DNA of 64,000 nt from Streptomyces luteolus (GCF_029968015.1 NZ_JASCIS010000012.1:1-64000); one strand, 5' to 3'; shown: positions 8,746 to 18,812, counted from the stretch's first letter. Made by a program: numbers and translations. Notes: generated by a model from the letters alone, not told the origin.

Positions 8746-9440
8746 TGCCTCCGATCCCCGGGTCCGGCCTGGCCAAGGGCCTCGCCGTCACCCTCCGCAC
8801 GATGACGCGGAAGACCGTCACCGCGCAGTACCCCGACGTCCAGCCCGAACTGCCGCCGCGCACCCGCGGCGTCATCGGCCTGTTCGAGGAGAACTGCACG
8901 GTCTGCATGCTCTGCGCCCGCGAGTGCCCGGACTGGTGCATCTACATCGACTCCCACAAGGAGACGGTCCCCGCCGCCGCCCCGGGCGGCCGCGAACGCA
9001 GCCGCAACGTCCTCGACCGCTTCGCCATCGACTTCGCGCTCTGCATGTACTGCGGTATCTGCATCGAGGTCTGTCCTTTCGACGCGCTGTTCTGGTCACC
9101 GGAGTTCGAGTACGCGGAGACCGACATCCACGAACTCACCCACGAGCGGGACAGGCTCCGCGAGTGGATGTGGACCGTCCCCGCCCCGCCCGCGCTCGAC
9201 GCGTCCGCGGAAGAGCCCAAGGAGATCGCCGCGGCCCGCAAGGCGGCCGAGAAACTCGCCACCCAGCAGCAGACCGAGGCCGAGGCCCCGAAGGCGGAAG
9301 CCCCGAAGGCGGAAGCCCCGAAGGCGGAAGCCCCGAAGGCGGAGGCCCCGAAGGCGGAGGCCCCGGAGGCCGAGGCCCCGAAGGCGGAGGCGCGCAAGGC
9401 CGAGGCCCCGAAGACCGAGCCAGGGGAGGGCAAGCAGTGA
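8745..9440 (+). CDS. nuoI: NADH-quinone oxidoreductase subunit I, two 4Fe-4S clusters, repetitive tail
   Basis: This 231-residue ferredoxin-like subunit carries clusters N6a and N6b. Both motifs are complete: C51, C54, C57 and C61 in [12 protein letters not shown], and C100, C103, C106 and C110 in [12 protein letters not shown]. NuoI relays electrons to N2 in NuoB. The last 50 residues are a tail of AEAPK repeats encoded by a 15-bp tandem unit near 9286-9410, unlike the usual short C-terminus. ATG 8745 shares one base with the nuoH stop. Because the NADH module is missing, these clusters may receive electrons straight from a soluble donor such as ferredoxin (inference). Confidence 0.95.
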   Translation: MPPIPGSGLAKGLAVTLRTMTRKTVTAQYPDVQPELPPRTRGVIGLFEENCTVCMLCARECPDWCIYIDSHKETVPAAAPGGRERSRNVLDRFAIDFALCMYCGICIEVCPFDALFWSPEFEYAETDIHELTHERDRLREWMWTVPAPPALDASAEEPKEIAAARKAAEKLATQQQTEAEAPKAEAPKAEAPKAEAPKAEAPKAEAPEAEAPKAEARKAEAPKTEPGEGKQ

Positions 9441-10054
9441 CCCTCGCCGCAGCAGCCCCGCAGGGCTTCCTCTCGCCGACCGGCGTCGAGGTCGCCTTCG
9501 TCCTCGTCGGACTCGTCACCTTCGCGGCGGCGATCGTCACCGTCACCACGAAGCAACTCGTGCACGCCGCCCTGTGGCTGGTCGTCGCGCTCGGCGGCCT
9601 TGCCGCCGAATACCTCCTGCTCACCGCCGAGTTCGTCGCGTGGGTGCAGGTCCTGATCTATGTCGGTTCCGTCGTCGTACTCCTCCTCTTCGGACTGATG
9701 CTCACCAAGGCGCCCATCGGCCGCTCCCCGGACGCCGATTCGGGCAACCGCTGGGCCGCCCTCACCGTGGCCGTCGCCGCCGCGGCGACGTTGGTGTGGG
9801 TGGTCGTGGACGCGTTCCGCACCCAGTGGATCGACCTCGACGCACCGCAGGGCACCACCTCGGTCACCGGCGCGATGCTCTTCCAGCACTGGGTACTGCC
9901 CTTCGAAGCCCTCTCCGTCCTCCTCCTCGCCGCCCTCGTCGGCGCGATCGTCCTCTCCCGCAAGTCCGAGGAGCCGTCCGACGAGCGGGTCCGCGATGCG
10001 AAGGCCCACGCGAGGGACGACGCGGAAGCAGCCGCCGACAAGGAGCAGCGCTGA
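9437..10054 (+). CDS. nuoJ: NADH-quinone oxidoreductase subunit J
   Basis: This 205-residue protein has five membrane segments. The best conserved stretch is the third, with [20 protein letters not shown] and [11 protein letters not shown], which in complex I undergoes the conformational switch coupling quinone chemistry to pumping. The GTG at 9437 overlaps the nuoI stop by four bases. The C-terminus after residue 175 is charged ([20 protein letters not shown]) and longer than usual. It lies between nuoI and nuoK, as in all nuo operons. Confidence 0.93.
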   Translation: MTLAAAAPQGFLSPTGVEVAFVLVGLVTFAAAIVTVTTKQLVHAALWLVVALGGLAAEYLLLTAEFVAWVQVLIYVGSVVVLLLFGLMLTKAPIGRSPDADSGNRWAALTVAVAAAATLVWVVVDAFRTQWIDLDAPQGTTSVTGAMLFQHWVLPFEALSVLLLAALVGAIVLSRKSEEPSDERVRDAKAHARDDAEAAADKEQR

Positions 10055-10461
10055 TGCATCTCGCCTATCCCGCGGTGCTCGCGGTCCTGCTCTTCTGCAC
10101 CGGCCTGTACGGAGTACTCGCCCGCCGCAACGCGATCCTGGTCCTGATGTCCGTCGAGCTGATGCTCAACGCCGTCAACCTGAACCTGGTCGCCTTCGAC
10201 GTCTGGCTGCGCGACACCCTGCACGCCGGCCAGGCCCTCACCCTCTTCACCATCGCCATCGCCGCCGCCGAGATCGGCATCGGCCTGTCCATCGTGCTGA
10301 TGGTGTACCGCAACCGCGGCACGTCCGACGTCGACCGCCTCCGCGACACCGCCGAGTCCCCCGGGCCCGCGGGCCCCGACGATGCGGCACCCGACGGCGC
10401 CGCCGACGCGACCCACCCCGACGCGACCGCCGCCGCGCAGAAGGCCGAGGCCACCGCGTGA
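10054..10461 (+). CDS. nuoK: NADH-quinone oxidoreductase subunit K
   Basis: This 135-residue protein has three membrane helices in the first 100 residues. It carries the family motifs [22 protein letters not shown] and [19 protein letters not shown], with the two membrane glutamates (in VELMLN and AAEIGIG) that take part in proton transfer. A tail of about 35 Asp/Ala/Pro-rich residues follows and is not typical. ATG 10054 overlaps the nuoJ stop by one base. Confidence 0.94.
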   Translation: MHLAYPAVLAVLLFCTGLYGVLARRNAILVLMSVELMLNAVNLNLVAFDVWLRDTLHAGQALTLFTIAIAAAEIGIGLSIVLMVYRNRGTSDVDRLRDTAESPGPAGPDDAAPDGAADATHPDATAAAQKAEATA

Positions 10462-12491
10462 CCACCCCGACCCTCGCCGTTCTCGTCCCCCTTCTGCCGT
10501 TCCTCGGCGCCGTCGCCGGACTGCTCCTCGGCCGCAAGGCCCCCGGCTTCGTCCGCCCCCTCGCGGTGCTGCCCACCCTGCTGTCGGCCGTCATCGCCGT
10601 ACTGATCGCGGTACGTCAGGGCGGCGGCACCGGCGGCGGCATCCGCCCCGTCGACGCGGCCACCGAGCTCACGCCCACCGGCTCCGTGCCGATCGAACTC
10701 GCCCTGCACCTGGACGGCTTCGCCGTCCTCGTCGCCGTCCTGGTCGGCCTCGTCGCCTCCTGCGTGCAGATCTACTCGACGGGCTATCTGCGCGACGACC
10801 CGCGCTACCCCTCGTATGCCGCTCTGGTCTCGCTGTTCACCTCCGCGATGTTCCTGGTCGTCTACTCCGGCGACCTGATGGTGCTGCTCGTCGGCTGGGA
10901 AGTCATGGGCATCTGCTCGTACTTCCTCGTCGGCCACTACTGGGAGACGCCCGAGGCGCGCGCCGCCTCCCTCAAGGCCTTCCTGGTCACCAAGCTCGGC
11001 GATGTCCCCTTCCTCATCGGTCTGTTCGCCCTCGCCGCCGACGCCGGGTCCTTCCGCATCACGAAGGTCCTCGACGCCGTCGCGACCGGCGGCCTCGACC
11101 ACCCCACGCTGATCGCCCTGCTCCTCCTCGCGGGCGTGGCGGGCAAGTCGGCGCAGTTCCCGCTGCACACCTGGCTGCCCGACGCGATGGCCGGCCCCAC
11201 CCCGGTCTCCGCGCTGATCCACGCCGCGACGATGGTCGCCGCCGGTGTGTACTTCGTGGCCCGTCTCCTCCCGGTCTTCGCCGCGTCCGCCGCCGCGCTG
11301 GTCGTCCTCGCCGTGATGGCCGCCGTCACGATGGTCGGCTCGGCCCTCGCGGCCCTCGCGCAGGACGACATCAAGCGCGTCCTCGCGTACTCGACCATCG
11401 GCCAACTCGGCTACATGACCGGCGCCCTGGCCGTCGGCGAACGTGGCGCGGCCGTCTTCCACCTCCTCTCGCACGGCGCCTTCAAGGCGCTGCTCTTCCT
11501 CGCCGCCGGCGTGATCATCCACGCCGCCGGCACCAACTCCCTTGCCGCGATGTCCCGCATGACGGGTCTGCGCGACCGGATCCCCGACGCGTTCTGGACG
11601 ATGACCGTGGCGCTGCTCGCGCTCGCCGCGATCCCGCCCTTCAGCGGCTTCTTCTCCAAGGAGGCCGTCCTCGGCGCCGCCGAGCACGCGGCCACCGGCC
11701 ACACCGGGTCCGTCCCCGGATCGGCGGGCTGGATCGTGCTCGTATCCGGCCTCCTCACCGCCATGCTGACCGCCGCCTACGCGACGCGGCTGTGGCTGCT
11801 CGCCTTCCGCCCGCCCGTCACCGGACCCCACCCCGCCCCGGGTGTGGTCGAGGCCCCGGACCACGGCAGGCAGCCGGTCGTGATGAACGCCGTCCTGTGG
11901 GTGCTCGCCGTTCCCTCCCTCGCTTTCGGCATCACCGTCGGAGCGCTCCCCGACTGGTTCGACGGCGGCTCGCTCACGCCGACCCTCACCACCTCCGTCC
12001 TCGCCACCGGCCTCACCCTGGTCGGCGGCCTCGTCACCTACGGCACCTGGCGGCACACCACCGCCCTGGCCGCCCGCGTCCCCGTGGGCGCCGTCACCGC
12101 CCACCCGGGTGCCGAGCCCGCCGTCTCCGAGGCCGAGGCGATCGCCACACACACCCCCGCGTACGGCTCGATCGCCTCCGCACCGGACCCGGCCGACCCG
12201 GGCCGCCTCCTGCTCGGCCCGCTGCACCGCCACGCAGCCGTCGGCTTCCGGCTCGACGCGGTCTACACCGCGCTGTTCGTCCGCCCCACCCAGTTCCTGG
12301 CCACCGTCGTCCGCTTCCTCGACCGCGAGGTCGTCGACACGTACGTACGCGGCGCGGGCACCCTGCCCCGCTGGCTCGGTGCGGCCGCGCGCCGCGCCCA
12401 GACCGGCAATGTGCAGACCTATCTGAGCGCGCTGCTCGCCGGATCCGTCGTCCTGGCCGTCGCCGCCGTACTCGTCGCAGCGGGAGCCTGA
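10458..12491 (+). CDS. nuoL: NADH-quinone oxidoreductase subunit L (distal antiporter-like subunit)
   Basis: This 677-residue Mrp-antiporter-like proton pump subunit contains the key glutamate in [15 protein letters not shown], the lysine region [20 protein letters not shown] with [15 protein letters not shown], and the later [14 protein letters not shown]. These signatures suggest an intact proton channel. The C-terminal third carries further hydrophobic segments and the lateral-helix region. The GTG start at 10458 overlaps the nuoK stop by four bases. The length is close to that of ordinary bacterial NuoL. Confidence 0.95.
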   Translation: MTTPTLAVLVPLLPFLGAVAGLLLGRKAPGFVRPLAVLPTLLSAVIAVLIAVRQGGGTGGGIRPVDAATELTPTGSVPIELALHLDGFAVLVAVLVGLVASCVQIYSTGYLRDDPRYPSYAALVSLFTSAMFLVVYSGDLMVLLVGWEVMGICSYFLVGHYWETPEARAASLKAFLVTKLGDVPFLIGLFALAADAGSFRITKVLDAVATGGLDHPTLIALLLLAGVAGKSAQFPLHTWLPDAMAGPTPVSALIHAATMVAAGVYFVARLLPVFAASAAALVVLAVMAAVTMVGSALAALAQDDIKRVLAYSTIGQLGYMTGALAVGERGAAVFHLLSHGAFKALLFLAAGVIIHAAGTNSLAAMSRMTGLRDRIPDAFWTMTVALLALAAIPPFSGFFSKEAVLGAAEHAATGHTGSVPGSAGWIVLVSGLLTAMLTAAYATRLWLLAFRPPVTGPHPAPGVVEAPDHGRQPVVMNAVLWVLAVPSLAFGITVGALPDWFDGGSLTPTLTTSVLATGLTLVGGLVTYGTWRHTTALAARVPVGAVTAHPGAEPAVSEAEAIATHTPAYGSIASAPDPADPGRLLLGPLHRHAAVGFRLDAVYTALFVRPTQFLATVVRFLDREVVDTYVRGAGTLPRWLGAAARRAQTGNVQTYLSALLAGSVVLAVAAVLVAAGA

Positions 12492-12494
12492 GCC

Positions 12495-14072
12495 GTGATC
12501 GATATCAACGACACCGTCATGCAGTACCTCCTCGCTCTCGTGGTGGTCCTCCCGCTCCTCGGCGCGGGCGCCGCCCTGCTGCCCGCCCCGCCCGGGCTGC
12601 GGGGCACGTCACCGGACCAGGCCGTGCTGCGGCACGGCGTGACCGTCACCGGAGTCGTGCTCCTCGCCGCGCTCGCCCTCGCCGCGGGCTTCGATCACGA
12701 CGATCCCGCGCGTATGCAGGCCACGACCGACATCAGCTGGATCCCCGCGCTCGACGTGCGGATCCATCTCGGTGTCGACGGCATCTCGCTCCCCCTTCTC
12801 GTCCTGACCGCGCTGCTGACCTTCCTCTGCGCGCTCTACAGCTACTTCAAGATGCCTGCGGGCCCGTCTCCCAAGGCATTTGTCGCGCTGCTCCTTGTCC
12901 TCGAGTCCGGCACCCTCGCGACCTTCGCCGTCCTCGATCTGCTGCTGTTCTTCCTCGCGTTCGAGATGGTCCTCATCCCGATGTACTTCCTGATCGCCCG
13001 GTGGGGAGGTGATCAACGGCGGGCGGCCGCCTGGAAGTTCATCCTCTTCACCCTCCTCGGTTCGGTCGTGATGCTGCTCGGACTCCTCCTCGTCGGCCTC
13101 GACTCAGGCACGTTCGACATGATGGCACTCGCCACTGACAACGGCCGTGGGCTGACCACATCCGTGCAGGTCATCGCCGCTTTGGCGATCGGGATCGGAC
13201 TGGCCGTCAAAACCCCGATGTGGCCGCTGCACAGCTGGCTCCCGGACGCCCACACGGCCGCTCCCACCGTCGGCTCGGTCCTCCTAGCCGGCGTCCTGCT
13301 GAAGATGGGTACGTACGGGTTCGTACGAATCATCCTCCCCATCACCCCTGACGGAATGCGGGAGTTCGCGCCGTACCTCGCCGCCTTCGCGGTCGTCGGG
13401 ATCATCTACGGGTCGCTCGCCTGCCTCGCGCTCGCCAAGCGCGGCGCGAAGGGCGACCTCAAGCGGCTCATCGCGTACTCGTCCGTCGGCCACATGGGCT
13501 TCGTGCTGCTCGGCATTGCCTCGATGACCCCGACCGGCGTGAACGGCGCGCTGTTCGCCAACATCGCCCACGGCCTCATCACCGGCCTGCTGTTCTTCCT
13601 CGTCGGCGCGCTCAAGGACCGCACCGGCAGCACCGACCTCGACGCGCTCGCCGAACAGACCGGCGCCGCCCTCTACGGCAAGGCGCCCCGCTTCGGCGCA
13701 CTGCTCGCCTTCGGCGCCGTCGCCTCGCTCGGACTGCCCGGACTCGCGGGATTCTGGGGCGAGATGCTCGCCCTGTTCGGCGCCTTCGACCCCGCCGAAG
13801 GACTGAGCCGGCCGGCCTTTCTCACGTTCATGGCGTTCGGCGCCTTCGGCACGCTCCTGACCGCCGCGTACATGCTGATCGTCGTACGCCGCGTCTGCAT
13901 GGGCGCCACCCCCGGACCGGCCGCCCCGAAGATCGCCGACGTCCGGGGCTACGAGTTCGCCGCCTGGACCCCGCTCGTCGCCCTCACCGTTCTCGCCGGA
14001 CTCTGGCCCGCGCTGCTGCTCGGCCTCACCGACCCGGCCGTGCAGCAGCTCCTCGCGGGAGGAAAGGCATGA
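12495..14072 (+). CDS. nuoM: NADH-quinone oxidoreductase subunit M
   Basis: This 525-residue antiporter-like pump subunit has the membrane glutamate in FFLAFEMVLIPMYFLI, the lysine region VKTPMWPLHSWLPDAHTAAP and a VLLKMGTYGFVRI segment, all typical of NuoM. GTG 12495 lies three bases after the nuoL stop. It overlaps nuoN by four bases. No unusual extension is seen. Confidence 0.95.
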   Translation: MIDINDTVMQYLLALVVVLPLLGAGAALLPAPPGLRGTSPDQAVLRHGVTVTGVVLLAALALAAGFDHDDPARMQATTDISWIPALDVRIHLGVDGISLPLLVLTALLTFLCALYSYFKMPAGPSPKAFVALLLVLESGTLATFAVLDLLLFFLAFEMVLIPMYFLIARWGGDQRRAAAWKFILFTLLGSVVMLLGLLLVGLDSGTFDMMALATDNGRGLTTSVQVIAALAIGIGLAVKTPMWPLHSWLPDAHTAAPTVGSVLLAGVLLKMGTYGFVRIILPITPDGMREFAPYLAAFAVVGIIYGSLACLALAKRGAKGDLKRLIAYSSVGHMGFVLLGIASMTPTGVNGALFANIAHGLITGLLFFLVGALKDRTGSTDLDALAEQTGAALYGKAPRFGALLAFGAVASLGLPGLAGFWGEMLALFGAFDPAEGLSRPAFLTFMAFGAFGTLLTAAYMLIVVRRVCMGATPGPAAPKIADVRGYEFAAWTPLVALTVLAGLWPALLLGLTDPAVQQLLAGGKA

Positions 14073-15610
14073 CCGCAGCCGCCGCAAGCCTCGTCCAGAA
14101 CGTCGACTGGGTCGCGATCGCACCGCCCACCATCGCGGCCGTCGTCGCCCTGGTCGTCCTCGTCGCCGACCTGTTCGTGCGCGAGGGCAACAAGACGCTC
14201 CTGGCCTGGATCTCCCTCGCCGGGCTCGTGGCCGCGGGCCTGTCACTGCTGCCGCTGCTCGACGGCGACCGCGCCACGTTCTGCCTGGTCGGCGACGCGG
14301 ACGTGTGCAGCTACACCGCGGACCGCTTCACCGTCGTCATCCAGTTCCTGGTCATCGCCGGCGCCCTGCTGACGGCCCTGCTCTCCGTGAGCCCGCTGAA
14401 GGACAACAAGGCACTCCCCGAAGGGGAGTTCTGGTTTCTGCTGCTCGCCTCCGCGGCGGGCGCGGCCCTGCTGCCCGCGTCGCGCGACCTCGCCACCCTG
14501 ATCGTGGCCCTGGAGGTCGCCTCCCTGCCGGCCTTCGCCCTCGTCGGCCTCAAGCGCGGCGACCGGCGCTCCTCCGAGGCGGCCCTGAAGTTCTTCCTGT
14601 CCTCCGTCGCCGCCACCGCCGTCAGCCTCATGGGCATCAGCTTCGTGTACGCGGCGACCGGCACCCTGCACCTCACGGAGGTCGCCGCCAGGCTCGGCGA
14701 GGTCGACGGACAGCTGCACATCCTCGCGCAGACCGGTGTGGCCCTCACCCTCGTCGGCTTCGCCTTCAAGACGGCCGCGGTGCCCTTCCACTTCTGGGTG
14801 CCCGACACGTACATCGGTGCCCCGCTGCCGGTCGCCGCGTACCTCTCCGTCGTCGGCAAGGCGGTCGGCTTCACCGGCCTCATCCTGGTCACCGTCGTGG
14901 CCTTCCCCGCGTACGCCGACGTGTGGGGCCCCGTGCTCGCCGTCCTGGCCGCGCTCACCATGACGGTCGGCAACGTCGCCGCCCTGCGGCAGGTCGGCAC
15001 GCGCGCGTACAGCGCGATCCGCCTCCTCGCCTGGTCCTCCGTCGGACAGGCCGGCTACCTCCTGGTGCCGATCGCCTCGGCCGCGTACGCCGACAGCCCA
15101 GCCGAGACGGACAAGGCGATCGGCGCCACCGTCGCGTACGCCCTGATGTACGCCGCCGTGAACCTCGGCGCGTTCGCCGTGGCCGCGCTCGTCGCCCGCA
15201 CCCGGCCCCTGAACCGCATCAGCGACTACCGCGGCCTGTACGCGAACCGCCCGCTCGCGGCGCTCGTCCTCGGCTTCTTCCTGCTCTGCCTGGCGGGACT
15301 CCCGCCAGGCATCATCGGCCTGTTCGCCAAGGTGACCGTCTTCGCGGCGGCCGTCGACGCGGGCCTCGGCTGGCTCGCCGTCGTCATGGCGATCAACGTC
15401 GTGATCGCCCTCTACTACTACCTGCGGTGGACAGCGGTCCTCTTCCGCGCACCTGAAGGCGCAGCGCCCGAAGGAGCGGCGAAGGCCGAGCGCAAGCACG
15501 CGGTGCCGCTCCCGCTGGCGGCGGCGCTCGTGCTCACCACGGTCATCGGCGTCGCCCTGTCCGGAGCCCCTCAGCTCGTCCTGCGGTTCTCGGCGGCTGC
15601 TCTCTTTTAA
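14069..15610 (+). CDS. nuoN: NADH-quinone oxidoreductase subunit N
   Basis: This 513-residue last pump subunit of the operon carries the glutamate in IVALEVASLPAFALVG and the lysine region FKTAAVPFHFWVPDTYIGAP, then VGKAVGFTGL. Downstream FAKVTVFAAAVDAGLGWL matches the C-terminal part of NuoN. ATG 14069 overlaps nuoM by four bases. The operon ends here; no obvious intrinsic terminator was found in the 221 bases before the next gene. Confidence 0.95.
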   Translation: MTAAAASLVQNVDWVAIAPPTIAAVVALVVLVADLFVREGNKTLLAWISLAGLVAAGLSLLPLLDGDRATFCLVGDADVCSYTADRFTVVIQFLVIAGALLTALLSVSPLKDNKALPEGEFWFLLLASAAGAALLPASRDLATLIVALEVASLPAFALVGLKRGDRRSSEAALKFFLSSVAATAVSLMGISFVYAATGTLHLTEVAARLGEVDGQLHILAQTGVALTLVGFAFKTAAVPFHFWVPDTYIGAPLPVAAYLSVVGKAVGFTGLILVTVVAFPAYADVWGPVLAVLAALTMTVGNVAALRQVGTRAYSAIRLLAWSSVGQAGYLLVPIASAAYADSPAETDKAIGATVAYALMYAAVNLGAFAVAALVARTRPLNRISDYRGLYANRPLAALVLGFFLLCLAGLPPGIIGLFAKVTVFAAAVDAGLGWLAVVMAINVVIALYYYLRWTAVLFRAPEGAAPEGAAKAERKHAVPLPLAAALVLTTVIGVALSGAPQLVLRFSAAALF

Positions 15611-15831
15611 GGAGCCTGTTTCTCGGCTCGGAAAGCGCCTCTGCCCTGCACCCGGCGCGGCGGTGCCCCTTGAGGCGCCGCCGCGCCCCGCACCCGTACG
15701 GCCGAACCGAGCCGCGTGCGCACCAGGGAACCAGCACCCTTCGCCTGGCGTTGACCAGGTAGGGAGGGTCCACTGGATGTGGAAGCCAGGAAGACAAGGG
15801 TTCCCCCGCCGCACCACCAGGAGGGCGTACC

Positions 15832-16692
15832 GTGCACCGCCGCTACAACGGTCTGAAGACCGCCGTGCTCCTCGGGGGACTGTCCGCGCTCATCCTCGTC
15901 ATCGGCAGTTTCTTCGGACGTACGGGCTTGATCGTCGCCCTCTTCGTGGCGCTGGGCACCAATGCGTACGCGTACTGGAACAGCGACAAGCTAGCTCTGA
16001 GAGCGATGCGCGCCCGACCGGTGAGCGAGTTCGAGGCCCCCGAGCTGTACCGAATGGTCCGCGAACTCTCCACCCAGGCCCGCCAGCCCATGCCCCGCCT
16101 CTACATCTCGCCCACCGAGGCCCCCAACGCGTTCGCGACCGGCCGCAACCCGCGCAACGCGGCGGTGTGCTGCACGGAGGGCATCCTGCGCCTCCTGGAC
16201 GAGCGCGAACTGCGCGGCGTCATCGGCCACGAACTGAGCCATGTCTACAACCGGGACATCCTGATCTCGTCGGTGGCGGGCGCCCTCGCCTCGGTGATCA
16301 TGTTCCTGGTCAACTTCGCCTGGCTGATCCCGAGCGGCAACAGCAACCGTGAAGGGCCGGGCATCTTCGGCATGTTGCTGATCATGCTCCTTGGCCCGAT
16401 CGCCGCCTCGGTGATCCGCCTCGCCATCAGCCGCTCCAGGGAGTACGAGGCGGACTCCTCCGGCGCCCAACTCACCGGCGACCCACTGGCCCTGGCCAGC
16501 GCACTGCGCAAACTGGAGCGCGGCACGAAGCAGTTGCCGCTCCCGCCCGAGCCCAAGATCGAGGCGGCCAGCCACATGATGATCGCGAACCCGTTCCGTC
16601 CAGGTCAGGGCATGGCGAAACTGTTCTCCACGCATCCGCCGATGGCGGAGCGCATCGCCCGACTCGAGCAGATGGCAGGACGTCACCAGTGA
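15832..16692 (+). CDS. htpX: HtpX-like M48 zinc metalloprotease
   Basis: This 286-residue membrane protease of the M48 family degrades damaged or misfolded membrane proteins. Two hydrophobic segments occupy residues 12-50, the zinc motif HELSH is in [15 protein letters not shown] near residue 130, and a second hydrophobic pair spans about 145-205. The third zinc ligand is the Glu in [10 protein letters not shown], as expected. The GTG at 15832 is preceded by a strong AGGAGGG. The yccF gene overlaps its stop, which suggests a two-gene transcript. Confidence 0.92.
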   Translation: MHRRYNGLKTAVLLGGLSALILVIGSFFGRTGLIVALFVALGTNAYAYWNSDKLALRAMRARPVSEFEAPELYRMVRELSTQARQPMPRLYISPTEAPNAFATGRNPRNAAVCCTEGILRLLDERELRGVIGHELSHVYNRDILISSVAGALASVIMFLVNFAWLIPSGNSNREGPGIFGMLLIMLLGPIAASVIRLAISRSREYEADSSGAQLTGDPLALASALRKLERGTKQLPLPPEPKIEAASHMMIANPFRPGQGMAKLFSTHPPMAERIARLEQMAGRHQ

Positions 16693-17081
16693 AAACCATC
16701 CTCAACATCATCTGGCTCGTGCTGAGCGGCTTCTGGCTGTTCCTCGGCTATCTCGCCGCGGGCCTGATCCTCTGCATCACGATCATCGGTATCCCCTTCG
16801 GGATCGCCTCGTTCCGCATCGGTCTCTTCGCTCTGTGGCCCTTCGGGTACATGGCGGTGGAGCGCCGCGACTCGGGCGCGCCCTCCTGCGTCGGCAACGT
16901 CCTGTGGCTGGTGCTCGCCGGGTGGTGGCTCGCCCTGGCCCACATCGTCACGGGCATCGCCCAGTGCCTCACGATCATCGGCATCCCGCTGGGCATCGCC
17001 AACTTCAAGCTGATCCCGGTCTCCCTGATGCCCCTGGGCCGCGAGATCGTCCCCACCGACCAGCCCTTCGCCTCCCGCTGA
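16689..17081 (+). CDS. YccF-domain inner membrane protein
   Basis: This 130-residue protein has two copies of the YccF (DUF307) membrane unit. Each has an NxxWLVL-type segment followed by [14 protein letters not shown] or [14 protein letters not shown]. Residues 5-50 and 72-112 are hydrophobic. Its function is unknown. The GTG start overlaps the end of the HtpX gene, so the two are probably co-translated. Confidence 0.88.
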   Translation: MKTILNIIWLVLSGFWLFLGYLAAGLILCITIIGIPFGIASFRIGLFALWPFGYMAVERRDSGAPSCVGNVLWLVLAGWWLALAHIVTGIAQCLTIIGIPLGIANFKLIPVSLMPLGREIVPTDQPFASR

Positions 17082-17086
17082 CGCGC

Positions 17087-18398
17087 GTGCACCGGCCGCG
17101 ATACGCCCTGGTGGCGTACGACCCGTGGGAGGTCGAGTACGGCGACACCTGGGCCCACTGCGTCGACGTGGAGGGCCTCTTCACCGACCCGCCGCCACCG
17201 GTGCGCGAGCGCGACGAACTCCTCGGGTGCGCCCGGAGAGGGAGTTGAGCGCGGCCGTCGACCTGGCGCGGGCCGAGGGTTCGGCGCCGATCGGTCCGCT
17301 GACCCTGGAACTCCTCGACAAGGCCGGTCGTTCAGTGGGGGAGTGGTGTCTGCAGGACGTGCGTATCCTCGGCGCGCGCCGCATGCCCATAACCTGACGC
17401 TGCTCGACGTGACCGTGGAGGGGACCCCCGTCCCCGACCAGCCCGACTATCCACAACGCCCGCTGCTGTCCCCGGGTTTCCGCCTCTGCGGGGACGAACC
17501 CTGGGACACCGCGAGGGAGTTGCCCTGGGGCACGGCCAGAGACCTCGCCCGCGTGTACGAAGAGCCGCCCACGCAGCAGGAGACGGCCGTACGCCTCCTC
17601 GGCTGCACCCCGCGGAACGCCCTGCGCCGCGCCCTGGACGCGGGCGAGGAGGACCTCGGCAGCGCCGTGCTGAGGCGCCTCGACCGCTTCGGCGAACCCG
17701 TCCAGGACGCCGTCGAGGGCGAGGTCACCACCTGGATCCCGTCCGCCCGCGGGCCCGGCCGGGTCGACCTCACCCTGCAACCCCTGGCGGAGCGACCGCC
17801 GTCGGCCGCCCACGACGTGTGGGAGCTGTGGGCCGACGGCCGCCCAGGCCTGCCCAACCTCTGGGCGCGCTGCGACGAGCCGGGCCGCCGCTTCTGGCTC
17901 ACCACCGCCCTCGCCAACCGCGCCCGCACCGCCGAGGACGCGGCACCGGGCACCACGTTCCACCTCGACGGCCGGCACATCATCGACGAGGCCGCGTTCT
18001 TCTGCGCCCTGGGCGAGGCGGTCAACGGGCCGGGAGGCTACTTCGGTTGGGGCCTCGACGCCCTCGCCGACTGCCTCTGCGGCCACTTCGGCGCGCGTCG
18101 CCCCTTCGCCCTCGTCTGGCACGACGCACACATCGCCCGCCGCTGCCTGGCCTTCAGCCCGACAGCCAGGCACCGCCCGTATGCCCAGGCACCGCCCGTA
18201 TGCCCAGGCACCGCCCGACAGCCAGGCACCGCCCGTGTGTCATGCACCGCACCACGTCGGCCCTCGCAACCACGCGTACCCCGGCCGACGTCTTCACGGA
18301 TGACACAACGACGACGTGACGACGCGACGGCGCGATGGCGCGACGATGAGACGAAGCCACGTCGCGACGTCGCCGAACCGCACCGCAGACGCACGTAA
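17087..18398 (+). pseudogene. Barstar-like protein gene broken by two frameshifts
   Basis: Three reading frames must be joined to give one continuous protein. Frame one starts at GTG 17087 (RYALVAYDPWEVEYGDTWAH) and stops at 17248. Frame two reads ERELSAAVDLARAEGSAPIG up to 17397. Frame three continues LTLLDVTVEGTPVPDQPD to 18398. Adding one C near 17230 (GCGCCCGG) and one near 17375 (GCGCGCCG) restores the frame. The later part holds a barstar-like domain, HLDGRHIIDEAAFFCALGEA followed by PGGYFGWGLDALADCLCG; barstar is the intracellular inhibitor of barnase-type RNases. Two regions also resemble each other (LFTDPPPPVRERDELLGC and VYEEPPTQQETAVRLLGC). Past about 18160 the frame runs through repeats into an Arg-rich tail of doubtful reality. 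Real decay or assembly errors are both possible. Confidence 0.7.
18166..18240. repeat. 19-bp tandem repeat, four copies
   Basis: CCAGGCACCGCCCGTATGC occurs at 18166-18184 and 18185-18203, followed by two variant copies (18204-18221 and 18222-18240). It lies at the end of the barstar-like gene and may have replaced its natural C-terminus. Confidence 0.85.
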
Positions 18399-18419
18399 GG
18401 AAAGGCAGGTCACGGCCGT

Positions 18420-18689
18420 ATGGGCATCATCAGCTGGATCGTTCTGGGGCTCATCGCCGGAGCCGTCGCCAAGGTCCTGCTGCCCGGCCGCGACCCGGGC
18501 GGCCTGATCGGCACGACCCTCATCGGCATCGCGGGAGCCTTCATCGGGGGCTGGGGCTCCGCCCAGTTCCTCGACCGCCCCATCGCGAAGGACTTCTACG
18601 ACGCCACGACGTGGGTCGCGGCCATCGGTGGCTCCCTCGTACTGCTCATCGCGTACCGCCTGCTCTTCGGCCACTCCCGCTCCCGCTGA
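18420..18689 (+). CDS. GlsB/YeaQ/YmgE-family small membrane protein
   Basis: This 89-residue transglycosylase-associated-protein family member has three Gly-rich membrane helices. The family features are SWIVLGLIAGAVAKVLLPG, then GGLIGTTLIGIAGAFIGGW, and a last hydrophobic segment ending in LLIAYRLLFG. Family members are linked to general stress responses, but the biochemical role is unknown. ATG 18420 follows AAGGAAAGG at a somewhat long distance. A strong terminator lies about 50 bases downstream. Confidence 0.88.
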   Translation: MGIISWIVLGLIAGAVAKVLLPGRDPGGLIGTTLIGIAGAFIGGWGSAQFLDRPIAKDFYDATTWVAAIGGSLVLLIAYRLLFGHSRSR

Positions 18690-18739
18690 GCCCGGCCCGG
18701 CGACGAGACCGCCACCGGCATCCACCAGCGCCATCGGTA

Positions 18740-18781
18740 CGCGAAAGGGCGGACACCCCATCGGTTGTCCGCCCTTTCGCG
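18740..18781. terminator. Perfect 16-bp hairpin between convergent genes
   Basis: CGCGAAAGGGCGGACA (18740-18755) pairs with TGTCCGCCCTTTCGCG (18766-18781) around a 10-base loop. It lies between the convergent GlsB-like and YajQ genes. The AAAG/CTTT part of the stem supplies the U-rich side in both directions, so it is likely a bidirectional terminator. Confidence 0.85.
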
Positions 18782-18812
18782 ACTGCTCAGAACGCGCTCA
18801 ACGCGCGCGTGC

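Noticed and set aside
9300..9380. 15-bp repeats considered as a CRISPR-like array
   Set aside because: The units are contiguous, without spacers, and are in frame within nuoI, encoding AEAPK.
10065..12233. 722-codon minus-strand frame opposite nuoK and nuoL
   Set aside because: Gly/Asp/Glu/Arg-rich antisense translation typical of GC-rich shadow frames; the plus strand encodes clear NuoK and NuoL.
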